Source of the DNA: Collinsella sp.
GTDB lineage: Bacteria > Actinomycetota > Coriobacteriia > Coriobacteriales > Coriobacteriaceae
Direction of reading: 5' to 3'
NCBI GenBank assembly: GCA_019419525.1
Contig: DXZU01000021.1
Span: 1-64,000, forward strand
DNA length: 64,000 nt
Part shown: positions 27,108-34,820 of the stretch, piece after piece
How the letters are laid out: each line of letters begins with the position of its first letter
Position numbering within the stretch: the first letter of the stretch is position 1
Program-made: the position numbers and the translations under genes
Notes under the pieces: model-generated
Database searches by the model: none
What the model was told of the DNA's origin: nothing
The model's input: the letters and a program-made list of their open reading frames with translations, nothing else

Positions 27108-29242
27108 GCGGCACCCCCCTCACCGTCACCGGTGTAAGAGATGTACTGCAGCAACGCCACGATGTCCTCGCCGTCGACGGGCTCCACCGCAACCTGCTTT
27201 GCACTCAGGCGCTCGCGGATAATGGGCAGATCGCACGCCTTTGCCTGGCGCATAAGCAGGTAGAGCACGTCGCCGTTGACCAAGCCCGCCGCGTCGCTCT
27301 CGCGAATTGCCGACCCAATTGCGCCCACAAGCTCGCCGACAGGCTCCATGCCCGGCACCACGCGCAGGAGCAAAAAACTCCCCATCTTGCTATCTGCCAG
27401 CGCCTGCTCCGCCGCGAGCTCTTGGCCAAAGGCAGCCTGCTTGAGCACGCAAGTGCCGTCAACGCAGCGTTTATCCTGCGCCACCGCCTCATAGTCAAAG
27501 GCACGGCCCAGCGCGCTTTCGACCAGGCCGCACAAGATGCGGAACAGGTTTTGATAATAAAGGGTCATTTGGTTTTCGGCCGCGCTACGCACAAAGATCA
27601 ACACGGCGGGTGCCCCGTCGCGCTCGATCGTGTATCCAAACATGGGAAGCCCCGGCGTCAGCTCGCGGTTCACCCACAGGTTCGAACGACCCCCGTCGCC
27701 CAAAAGAGGTGCAAGCTGCTCAAGCGTGAGCGAGCGTGCGGCATCTTCGGCAATCGCGGGACTTGCAGCCACCAGGCGTGCAAATGCCCCGCCCGAAACA
27801 TGGTAGATCGCCACCGAATCGTTCTCGAGAATCTCGCCCAGAAGCTCGCAGCACTTGCGATAGATGTCGCGTGGGTTGAGCACGTCGAGCTCCTGCGTCA
27901 CGGCAAAGATCTTGCCAAAGCTGTCGTGGCGACCCACGATCTGGCGCCTGTACGCGCGCTTGTCCTCAATAGCGTCGTGATAGAGCTGCGTAAGGAACGT
28001 ATTGCGGTTGCGCACGAGCTCGTTTTGATCGCGCTCCGCCCTGATGGCTTCGCTGTTGCGCAGCTGCACATAGCCGCACACGGCACCCACCACAAAGTAC
28101 GCAATAAACGGCAGCCAGTTGGACGGCTCGTAGAACAGGCCCTGGAAGGTATAGCCGTACTGAGTAAAGTAGCTCGCGGCCAAACCCACCGACGCCAGCA
28201 GCGCCGCAACTAGGCCAAAGTCCAAGCCATACAGCGTGCCGATGAGCACCACGTAGAGCAGGCGATAATCGAGCACGTTGAGCTGGGTCGATTGGGAGAA
28301 CAAGCGCTCCAGCACCTCGAACAGAACCCAGGCAACGCCCGTCTCCAAGCATTTAATAGGCAGCGTGCGCATTTGGATGCGGTCGATGGCGGCGCGCAAG
28401 GGGTTGACCTTCTTTGCGCGACCAGCATCCCAGCGAGCCTGAATGGTCGAGAGGTCGCGCAGCAGGTCGTAGCGCTGAAACCAACCATAGCGCACGCGAG
28501 CGACGTCGCTGGCGGGCAGGGCGTAGCCGGCAGATTCGCCATAGGCAACTGAGAGCCCTGGGAACAGCGCCTGAAGGGCCTCGCCCACCTCACCCACCGT
28601 GTGATGGAAGGTATCGGCTACATCAAGCGTCTCAAAGTTGCCATCCCAGCTGTCGAAGATACGGCGTACCAGCACCGAAAGCTCCTCGGCACACAGCAGC
28701 GGAAACGCCGCATCCTGCGCACCCTGCAAAGCGGCCGATCCGGTTGAGCATGCGTCGAACATCGGCACCAAAAACGGATCCTCCAGCGCGGCAGACGCGG
28801 TATACAGGAACGGCACGCGCAGGATCTTGGTCTGAACGCCCTCGCGAGCAGCGTAGTAGCGGCACAGGTCGTTGGCTGCGTGCGCGATAATGCCCTTGCC
28901 CGTTCGCCCCGCGGCATCGGCGGCACCCTCGGCACCCGCGGGCCCCGCTACATACAGTAGTTGGACCCGGCGACCCGCGCACGTACGAAAGACCGAGCGC
29001 AGCAGCTCGATATCGCCCACGGAATCGGTATGCGGGGTAAGGTAATTAGACAGGTAAACCACGCGGTCGAACTCGTAGGCCTGATCCAGGTGCTGGAGGA
29101 GCTCTTTCCACGAGGCATGGGGTGACGACTCGTCGCGGCGCGCATCCCCGGCGGCGACAACCTGAACATGGTCCCCGGGGAACGCCTTGGCGCAAAAGTC
29201 ATCGTCAACATATGCGGTGTTGCCAACAACCAGCACCTCCAT
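27104..29242 (-). CDS. pelD: PelD-like c-di-GMP receptor with an N-terminal SDR domain
   Basis: 712 aa. Residues 1 to about 240 resemble an NAD-dependent epimerase/SDR fold (EVLVVGNTAYVDDDF and RVVYLSNYLTP), followed by four closely packed hydrophobic segments (around 305-400), a coiled linker, a GAF domain (around 440-590) and a degenerate GGDEF domain. In that last domain IRESD is followed five residues later by NGDVL where active enzymes have GGDEF, so the R-x-x-D inhibitory-site motif is kept while the catalytic motif is lost. That is the PelD pattern for c-di-GMP sensing. ATG at 29242 has GGAGGGG upstream. Confidence 0.85.
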   Translation of the reverse strand: MEVLVVGNTAYVDDDFCAKAFPGDHVQVVAAGDARRDESSPHASWKELLQHLDQAYEFDRVVYLSNYLTPHTDSVGDIELLRSVFRTCAGRRVQLLYVAGPAGAEGAADAAGRTGKGIIAHAANDLCRYYAAREGVQTKILRVPFLYTASAALEDPFLVPMFDACSTGSAALQGAQDAAFPLLCAEELSVLVRRIFDSWDGNFETLDVADTFHHTVGEVGEALQALFPGLSVAYGESAGYALPASDVARVRYGWFQRYDLLRDLSTIQARWDAGRAKKVNPLRAAIDRIQMRTLPIKCLETGVAWVLFEVLERLFSQSTQLNVLDYRLLYVVLIGTLYGLDFGLVAALLASVGLAASYFTQYGYTFQGLFYEPSNWLPFIAYFVVGAVCGYVQLRNSEAIRAERDQNELVRNRNTFLTQLYHDAIEDKRAYRRQIVGRHDSFGKIFAVTQELDVLNPRDIYRKCCELLGEILENDSVAIYHVSGGAFARLVAASPAIAEDAARSLTLEQLAPLLGDGGRSNLWVNRELTPGLPMFGYTIERDGAPAVLIFVRSAAENQMTLYYQNLFRILCGLVESALGRAFDYEAVAQDKRCVDGTCVLKQAAFGQELAAEQALADSKMGSFLLLRVVPGMEPVGELVGAIGSAIRESDAAGLVNGDVLYLLMRQAKACDLPIIRERLSAKQVAVEPVDGEDIVALLQYISYTGDGEGGAA

Positions 29243-29394
29243 GGCGTACCCCTCCCCCAAAATCCACTTTAGTTATAGTCAAACATGCGTATTTTACGCT
29301 GTCAACGCGAGTTGGAACGCCTTTAAGGCTGTTTTAAGAACTTTTTTAGGGGATGTGGGGACATCGAGAGTGCTAAATGAGCACCCAATCCAGA
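29243..29394 (-). promoter_or_regulatory. Upstream region of the pel operon
   Basis: AT-rich minus-strand leader of pelD. TTGACA near 29307-29302 and TATAAC near 29280-29275 are present but about 22 bp apart, so the exact promoter is unclear; TAAAAT inside the small palindrome GCGTAAAATACGC is another -10 candidate. A short GTGCT/AGCAC hairpin is at 29370-29384. No gene is seen here. Confidence 0.3.
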
Positions 29395-29509
29395 AGTGCG
29401 GTGAAAAACCGAGATCTGTCAAACAGGCCCCTGTTTTGAGCATCCGCGACCTGCAGTTTTGTTGGCAAAAATCGGTGTGCGCTCGGCGAGTTTCGATTTT
29501 CCCCGCACT
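29395..29509. repeat. 115-bp palindrome-ended element
   Basis: The ends read AGTGCGGTGAAAAACCGA and the complement of AGTGCGGGGAAAATCGA, a near-perfect inverted repeat around about 80 bases of unrelated interior. Size and design recall the family B elements, but the sequence is different and only one copy is present here. It lies between the rloB and pelD genes. Confidence 0.5.
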
Positions 29510-29587
29510 TCTCCTACGCACCGGACTCGCAATAGCGCAGTACAATCCGCCAATCGCACTAACCGGAAAGCCAATCCAGCGACTCGC

Positions 29588-30256
29588 CTAGCCAACCAGA
29601 TACGGCCCGATTACATCGAAAATTTCGCCCACCTTAGTTGCAGGGTTTTGCGCAGATGGCTTAATGTTACCCAGTTCCCTATGGTACGCGACGAGGCGCC
29701 CAGCACGCTGCAATGCTTCGCCTCGCCTATCATCCACTGCCCCAAACATCCCGTCCAGGTTCTTGCGGTACTCGATGCCCAAGTTCTTCGACATCTCCTG
29801 CGCGAGGGCATGCTGGCAGTCGGACGCGGACATATGCGCGGTCGTGTAGCGAAAGTGCAAAAGCGGCCACAGCTCGAAGCAGGGGTTCGACCACAACGCA
29901 TGGAAGGTCCTCGAACCATCGGGGAGCTCGTCACATTTGCGCTTCATCGCATCAAAGTCGGACGCAGGAAAGTCATCCTTGTCATACACGAGCCACACGT
30001 GATCGAACGTCTCGGGCGCATAGCGACAGTGTTCGACGGCGAAGTCAAGCAGGTCAAGCGTGTGTCTGCCGGTCCCCTTAACGACAATGGCAACCTTGCG
30101 CTCGTTCGCCGCGCCCAACGCCGCACGCACGCCCTCAAAGTAGCGAGGCTCGGTCTCCTTGCCCTCGCTCACTACAAGATGACGCGTCATCTGAACCATG
30201 CGCGAGCGGCCCTCTCGCTTGCCGCTACGCCAGCCCTTCGACTTCTTCGCCACCAT
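29588..30256 (-). CDS. RloB-like protein (AbiLii-type defence partner)
   Basis: 222 aa. RloB family motifs are present: VSEGKETEPRYFEG with the acidic residue of a TOPRIM-like fold, VWLVYDKDDF with the DxD, and SNPCFELWPLLHF. RloB proteins pair with AAA ATPases in the AbiL abortive-infection module, and the ATPase gene ends one base before this ATG. The Arg/Lys-rich first 25 residues may contact nucleic acid. Likely nuclease effector, by family reasoning. Confidence 0.85.
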   Translation of the reverse strand: MVAKKSKGWRSGKREGRSRMVQMTRHLVVSEGKETEPRYFEGVRAALGAANERKVAIVVKGTGRHTLDLLDFAVEHCRYAPETFDHVWLVYDKDDFPASDFDAMKRKCDELPDGSRTFHALWSNPCFELWPLLHFRYTTAHMSASDCQHALAQEMSKNLGIEYRKNLDGMFGAVDDRRGEALQRAGRLVAYHRELGNIKPSAQNPATKVGEIFDVIGPYLVG

Positions 30257-30257
30257 G

Positions 30258-31475
30258 CTAATCCCACTCCTCGATGCGGGTGAGGTACGGATCGGCACCG
30301 TAGCGACCGGACAGGTATTGCTTGTCGAAAGCCGCGTTCTTACTTACCAGATTACCGTTTGCCTCGTGGATATCGGCGAGAGACCACAGTTGGCTCGCCT
30401 CCCCCTCGCCGCGTGCAGCGAACCATATCTCGTCACGGCGGAAGACATCGTTTCGCATGGTTGACACATCCTGGGACGAGAAGATGAGCTGCGCGCCACT
30501 CTTGTTGACCTCAGGATCCTTAAACAGCAGAATCACATAGCGAAGAAGCTTCGGGTGCAGTTTGGCGTCGAGCTCGTCTACCACAACGGTGCCACCACGC
30601 TCAAGCGCTGTCATCAGATACGCAGCCAACCCCATGAGCTTCTGGGTACCGGCAGATTCCTCGGATAAACGCAGCTCGTACGCCTTGCCGCTCACCTTGT
30701 GCCTCACGAAGACGCGCTGGCCGCGCCACTCCGGCGCCCTCTCCACTCTGAAGCCATCAATACGCACATCAACGGCGCGCAAAAAACGCGTGACCTCGCG
30801 CGAGTCGCCCTCGTCGAGCATTTGCTCGAGCATCCGCTCCAGGTAGGAACTGTTGTAGTTGAGAAACACGGCGTCGAGAAACCAGCTGGCCGCCTCCTGG
30901 ACCACCGGCGCATCGAAGTTGATGCAAAGGAACGATAGGTACGGCAGGCTCGGGTTGAACCTCGCAGCCGTCACAAGCTTACGCAGTGTGGGGCCGAGTT
31001 CAACCTTTGTATCCTCGCGCTCGAACAGCATCGCCGTACGCGACGCTCCCAATTTACGCCGCCACAGCCCTTCGGACATGATCTCATCGGCGTGTACAGA
31101 CAGAACATAGCGGTACTCATGCTCACCCGCGCGGTAATAGAGCTCGAACTCGGTGGGCTCGGCAGCAGACACGTCATCGAACTCAAACGCCGAACAACGG
31201 GCTATCAAGGGGAGATCACTCTCTGGTGCATCAGCGCTAGCAGACAGCAGTCTAATTGGTCTGGCCACCGCCGAACGAACGTAGTCAAGAGCCTCGAGCA
31301 GATTAGACTTGCCGCCAGCGTTGGGCCCGTACACCGCAGCCACCGGAAGGAAACTCTGCCCGTCGGAGCACTCGATGAGGGAACGCTCAAACTCCTTCAT
31401 CGGCATCGCCTGCATGGAAAGCTCAGCCTCGTCGCGATAGGACCGATAGTTCTTAAAGGTGAACTGACAAAGCAT
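30258..31475 (-). CDS. AAA-family ATPase (AbiLi/RloA-like)
   Basis: About 405 aa, an SMC/OLD-like ATPase. It opens with FKNYRSYRDEAELSMQ and the Walker A GPNAGGKSN near residues 55-63. The signature LSEESAGTQKLMGLAAYL precedes the Walker B VVVDELDAKLHPKLL. Such ATPases sense infection and gate a nuclease partner, here the RloB-like protein one base downstream. Start uncertain: ATG at 31475 gives the canonical N-terminus, but AAAGGA at 31494-31489 favours 31496 or an intermediate TTG less clearly. Confidence 0.85.
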   Translation of the reverse strand: MLCQFTFKNYRSYRDEAELSMQAMPMKEFERSLIECSDGQSFLPVAAVYGPNAGGKSNLLEALDYVRSAVARPIRLLSASADAPESDLPLIARCSAFEFDDVSAAEPTEFELYYRAGEHEYRYVLSVHADEIMSEGLWRRKLGASRTAMLFEREDTKVELGPTLRKLVTAARFNPSLPYLSFLCINFDAPVVQEAASWFLDAVFLNYNSSYLERMLEQMLDEGDSREVTRFLRAVDVRIDGFRVERAPEWRGQRVFVRHKVSGKAYELRLSEESAGTQKLMGLAAYLMTALERGGTVVVDELDAKLHPKLLRYVILLFKDPEVNKSGAQLIFSSQDVSTMRNDVFRRDEIWFAARGEGEASQLWSLADIHEANGNLVSKNAAFDKQYLSGRYGADPYLTRIEEWD

Positions 31476-31513
31476 GGTACTCAACATTCCTTTCATTATT
31501 TTGAAAAGATATA

Positions 31514-31813
31514 TCAGAGTTTTTCTTTGATTATAGACTTTAAGTAGTCTAAATCAAGTGCTTGCCTCACCAATGACAGCAGGCGCACGGTGCCAAACCG
31601 AGCATACTCGACCATCCCATTGTCGGAATGGCGTTTAGCTAGCACGTCACACATTACATGCATGAAAAAAGGGCAACACTCTCTAACAGAAGGCGTCACC
31701 CTTAAAGCTCCCAAAGAGCTTTTGTATATTGCTATATAGAATATGCAACCGATTCGAGAGTGGTTCAAAAAGCTAACCGAAACAACCGTCACGTGACCCC
31801 CACAGAGGGTCAC
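31514..31813 (-). CDS. Doubtful small frame after the retron reverse transcriptase
   Basis: A 99-codon frame beginning GTG inside a hairpin (GTGACCC/GGGTCAC, 31793-31813) that looks like the end of the retron transcript. The product has no recognisable domain and an irregular composition, though its last 45 residues look protein-like. It may be non-coding or a decayed gene remnant. Another short inverted repeat (AAAGCTC/GAGCTTT) is at 31705-31723. Confidence 0.2.
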   Translation of the reverse strand: MTLCGGHVTVVSVSFLNHSRIGCIFYIAIYKSSLGALRVTPSVRECCPFFMHVMCDVLAKRHSDNGMVEYARFGTVRLLSLVRQALDLDYLKSIIKEKL

Positions 31814-31820
31814 CTAACAA

Positions 31821-32777
31821 TTACCCATAGGCGAGCTCCACTAACGCTGGCATAACGCCTCCACTAGACACAGCCTTACCATAGCTCGCGTACTTAGCTA
31901 AAAGTGCATTGCAATACTCCGGTTCAACCTGTTTACAAAAGCTCAAGTGGCCTAAAACGCGATGGGCATGATTACGATCGCACTCGCGCATAAGCACCTG
32001 GTATAAAGAGCGCTTTAGCTCTGCTTTTCTTTGAGGCCCCAGTCGAAGGACGCCATCGCAGTCGAGATAGATGCCCGTGATTTTACGTAGGTGCCCTCGT
32101 CCAAAACAACGAGTTTTGTCATTATTCAAATCAAAACCCTTTAGCCGTAGGCGGTCACCAACAAAAGTTGAAATCTCCGCAGAGTCTATCCATTCAGTTG
32201 ATGAAATGCAGATGTCGTCAGAGTATCGCGAGTAGACGAATCTTTCGCCTAGTCTAGCTGCAATCTCATGATCAAACGAAGCCATTATGCGATTGGCAAT
32301 AAAGGGCGAACACGGAGAACCCGTTGCAAGAGAACCCCGATAACATGATAAAGCTACGAGAAGATCGACATCGTCTGCAGTAAGACGCGAGCGAGATTCA
32401 GCGTTTGTCGACCGATACGTTCCCCCTGAAAACAAATTCCTGACCATTTGCTGAGTGCAGGACTCAAAGAAATGGCAAATATCAAGCAGAAGAAAATGGC
32501 TGCTCTTAGCATGGAGCCCGGCATTACGGCAGACGCTTGAGCCCTTTTCGTAGGCTGTAGCGTAAGGAAGATCTATATCAAACTCAGTATTTATATAATC
32601 CGAAATCCAACATTGGACGAGCTTCAAATCTGGCCGAGGCGCAACAATCTTTCTTCCACCGGCTAAAAAACTGTGGTACTTATCTGTCGTTGAGCTCGCA
32701 AGGTCCAGTAGCTGGCGATTTGTCATTCCAAGATCGAAGCAAATTCTATCCGCAATAGACACCGGCAACGCCTCCAT
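31821..32777 (-). CDS. Retron reverse transcriptase
   Basis: 318 aa. RT motifs in order: LLLDICHFFESC (motif A), ATGSPCSPFIANRIM (motif B), the catalytic YSRYSDDICIS (YSDD in place of the common YADD), LNNDKTRC and KITGIYLD, the last being the retron VTG-type motif. It would reverse-transcribe the ncRNA at 33773-33943 into branched msDNA. It overlaps the effector by 32 bp if begun at the ATG; an in-frame GTG at 32762 has GGAGG eight bases upstream and may be the true start. Confidence 0.93.
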   Translation of the reverse strand: MEALPVSIADRICFDLGMTNRQLLDLASSTTDKYHSFLAGGRKIVAPRPDLKLVQCWISDYINTEFDIDLPYATAYEKGSSVCRNAGLHAKSSHFLLLDICHFFESCTQQMVRNLFSGGTYRSTNAESRSRLTADDVDLLVALSCYRGSLATGSPCSPFIANRIMASFDHEIAARLGERFVYSRYSDDICISSTEWIDSAEISTFVGDRLRLKGFDLNNDKTRCFGRGHLRKITGIYLDCDGVLRLGPQRKAELKRSLYQVLMRECDRNHAHRVLGHLSFCKQVEPEYCNALLAKYASYGKAVSSGGVMPALVELAYG

Positions 32778-33753
32778 ACCCCATTGATCTCTTACGAAGG
32801 ATTACCCGCGCCCTCATGTTTGAGAAATCTTGGTCTTCGCTTCCCTTAAACATGAAATAGGAATCGAGGTGTATCGTGCTTTTAATCAGATAATCCGGAC
32901 CCCTATTGCATCTCACTTTAGAAACAAGACCGGTAGCTCTCATCATGCAGCAAACATCCGACCAAGATATCGGAACGCCGGCATTTTTCATATCCGCATT
33001 TAAAATGGGCGAGTATATTTTGAGCTTACTAGCACGGAAGCCTTTGGCCGCACAGTATATCGTTCGTAAATCGGTCTCTGACATGGGGCCCAATATTTGA
33101 AGCAAATCAAGTAACTCGTGGACGAGCGAGCCCACGTTAATCTTGGACTCATCTCGATTGATCATCTTTCTAGCGGCCTTTAAGCCAGCCTTGCCCCGCT
33201 TAGTAGCATTAACACCAATGAGGGGTCTTAGTTCAGAAACAAAGCGGCACAAGTCAGGCGAAGACATTGGGTTATTTAAGTCTAAGTAAAAGACTTTGTT
33301 AAGCGAAGAGTCGCCTGTGGCTATTTCTTTCACTGGCCCATCAATCAAGAAGCTCCGAGAGCCCTTATATTGCTTTCCAACAGCAACAGAGGTGATCAAA
33401 GCAGCATGAGGCAAAGCAGAGAAAGCGCCCAACTCGCAAAAAGATCCACAGCTCTCTGCAAAAATCAATATCCAGTCAGATATGTCGGCAAGCATGGCCT
33501 CTTGCTGAAGTAAATTAAGTCTCGAACCGTCCATTTCCGCCGCTACGTCTTCGGCGGTAAGACAAAAAACGTTTTTTAAAGCCTCGGTGTGATTGTTGGA
33601 CACATAAGCTCTAAAGAATCGTCGAGAGGAATGCAGGCTCTGATCACCGCCGCAGGGAAAGATAAACAAGGGCAGTTTATTAACGTCACGATAAACCCTC
33701 AGATGACTTCTCAGGATATTCGAATCAGTTTTACTGATACAGTCGCAGAGCAT
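32746..33753 (-). CDS. Retron effector, nucleoside-deoxyribosyltransferase-like (St85/Eco1 type)
   Basis: 335 aa. The first half has LFIFPCGGDQSLHSSRRFFR and WILIFAESCGSFCELGAF, the pattern of NDT-like N-glycosidase effectors in type I retrons such as St85/Eco1, in which Glu of the CELG motif is catalytic. The second half (about 200-330) looks like winged-helix DNA-binding modules (MSETDLRTIYCAAKGFRASK; ISWSDVCCMMRATGLV). In related systems the effector is held inactive by msDNA-RT and kills the cell when released by infection. ATG at 33753 chosen over a GTG inside the ncRNA. Confidence 0.82.
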   Translation of the reverse strand: MLCDCISKTDSNILRSHLRVYRDVNKLPLFIFPCGGDQSLHSSRRFFRAYVSNNHTEALKNVFCLTAEDVAAEMDGSRLNLLQQEAMLADISDWILIFAESCGSFCELGAFSALPHAALITSVAVGKQYKGSRSFLIDGPVKEIATGDSSLNKVFYLDLNNPMSSPDLCRFVSELRPLIGVNATKRGKAGLKAARKMINRDESKINVGSLVHELLDLLQILGPMSETDLRTIYCAAKGFRASKLKIYSPILNADMKNAGVPISWSDVCCMMRATGLVSKVRCNRGPDYLIKSTIHLDSYFMFKGSEDQDFSNMRARVILRKRSMGYGGVAGVYCG

Positions 33754-33772
33754 TGCACCTCGATTCCAATAA

Positions 33773-33943
33773 GGACAAGGCCGCACAGTCCGTGCATATG
33801 GTTATTCCGTAGGCACGGTTTCGGGTCCGTGGCTACGGAATAACCATATGCACGGACCCGAATTGGTAAAAACGTCTCAGTCCATCTTTAACAGAGGACT
33901 CGCTCCAGTCGGGGCAATCAATGACTAGCTGCGACCTTGTCCC
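33773..33943 (-). ncRNA. Retron msr-msd non-coding RNA
   Basis: Minus-strand RNA, 5' to 3' from 33943 down. a1 (33942-33930) pairs with a2 (33785-33773) over 13 nt with one G-U pair. A G at 33929 immediately after a1 is the candidate branch guanosine. Two small msr hairpins follow (GACT/AGTC and AGTCC/GGACT). The msd is a perfect 25-bp stem (33788-33812 with 33833-33857) extended past one G-G mismatch by five more pairs (33814-33818 with 33827-33831). The effector start lies 19 bases after a2, giving the order ncRNA, effector, RT. Confidence 0.85.
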
Positions 33944-33948
33944 CAGTA

Positions 33949-33954
33949 ACTTTA
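33949..33954 (-). promoter_or_regulatory. Extended -10 promoter of the retron
   Basis: TGGTAAAGT on the minus strand (TGn plus TAAAGT). Counting about seven bases downstream puts the transcript start at the run of G directly preceding a1, which agrees with the ncRNA boundary inferred from pairing. No convincing -35. The 240 bases from here to 34193 show no gene. Confidence 0.5.
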
Positions 33955-34193
33955 CCATCAATTTGTGTCTTAGGCTGGATATTGGCCGTCTTTAAATCCC
34001 ACGGCAGACATATGCGCTCGCTCTTGGCTATATTTGTCGTCACCACAAATAACGACAGTCCTAAACCAAACCCGAATCAAACATCAGCAGAGCCGCGACG
34101 TTGCGCCAAGTTCCACCATCAAGTGAACATCACATTTATGCGCCCTGTCTACAAAAGCAATATCAATATTTGCAAAAATCGGAGTTAAATTCC

Positions 34194-34478
34194 CTAGCCA
34201 ACAACCGTCCAATCACTACCGGCAGTACTCGAAATCTTTGAAGAATCACCGTTGCACACGATGGTCGCCGAAGCGCCGGGCACATACTTGACCTCAAGAA
34301 CGGAAACGCCTTGTTCCTTAAGCTTCGAGGTCATCTCGGTTATCTGGGTTTTACTCACATCATTTTTGCTAACCAGCTTGACACCATTGGCATCATTTTC
34401 AAGCAGGCAGGATACTGCCGTTTTGTAATCGGACCAATTAACAGTACTCTCCAGAAAGCCATCCAAGCTCGATGGCAC
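34194..34478 (-). CDS. Hypothetical small protein, possibly a remnant
   Basis: 94 aa, not recognised. The sequence is protein-like (helical LENDANGVKLVSKNDVSKTQ, then KEQGVSVLEVKYVPGASATI) and ends GSDWTVVG. A second frame at 34438-34641 overlaps its start and also looks coding (ADRVFCDVLEFEERQRYGLR), so a frameshifted older gene spanning about 34194-34641 is possible. No clear ribosome-binding site was found for either part. Confidence 0.35.
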   Translation of the reverse strand: MPSSLDGFLESTVNWSDYKTAVSCLLENDANGVKLVSKNDVSKTQITEMTSKLKEQGVSVLEVKYVPGASATIVCNGDSSKISSTAGSDWTVVG

Positions 34479-34631
34479 ATATCGAACCGGTCACAGAAAC
34501 CGTCATTGGACGCAAACCGTAGCGCTGCCTTTCCTCAAATTCCAGAACATCGCAAAAGACGCGGTCAGCATTAAGCAATCTCGTTCCACAATAGTCCCCG
34601 TAAAATGGCGCAAAGTGATTGCGGATAGCCC

Positions 34632-34652
34632 GCGACAACATCCAGTTGTCGC
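34632..34652. other. Short perfect hairpin beyond the CBASS terminator
   Basis: An 8-bp stem (34632-34639 with 34645-34652) around a 5-base loop, ten bases past the CBASS terminator stem. Role unknown. Confidence 0.3.
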
Positions 34653-34661
34653 AGAAACGTC

Positions 34662-34698
34662 AAAGGGCCGTTGCCGGAAAACCGAACAACGACCCTTC
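34662..34698 (-). terminator. Terminator of the CBASS operon
   Basis: An 11-bp stem (34663-34673 with 34687-34697, one G-U pair in RNA) about 120 bases after the CD-NTase stop, followed by a short U-run on the minus strand. The bases between it and the CD-NTase stop (34699-34820) hold no gene that I can support. Confidence 0.5.
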
Positions 34699-34820
34699 TT
34701 TGTCATCGCCTCACGTAGAGTCCACGATGGCTATATCACTGAGAACATCTTACAGCGACGCTTATCGACCCAGCTGGGCGATAATCAAACCAGATCAAAG
34801 AACGCAATTCGTGCTTTGAG

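Noticed and set aside
33788..33857. Perfect long palindrome read as a transcription terminator
   Set aside because: It lies upstream of the effector and is bracketed by complementary a1/a2 segments, so the retron msd explains it better.
33937..34188. Small plus-strand frame upstream of the retron
   Set aside because: It overlaps the retron ncRNA promoter and lacks a ribosome-binding site and any domain.
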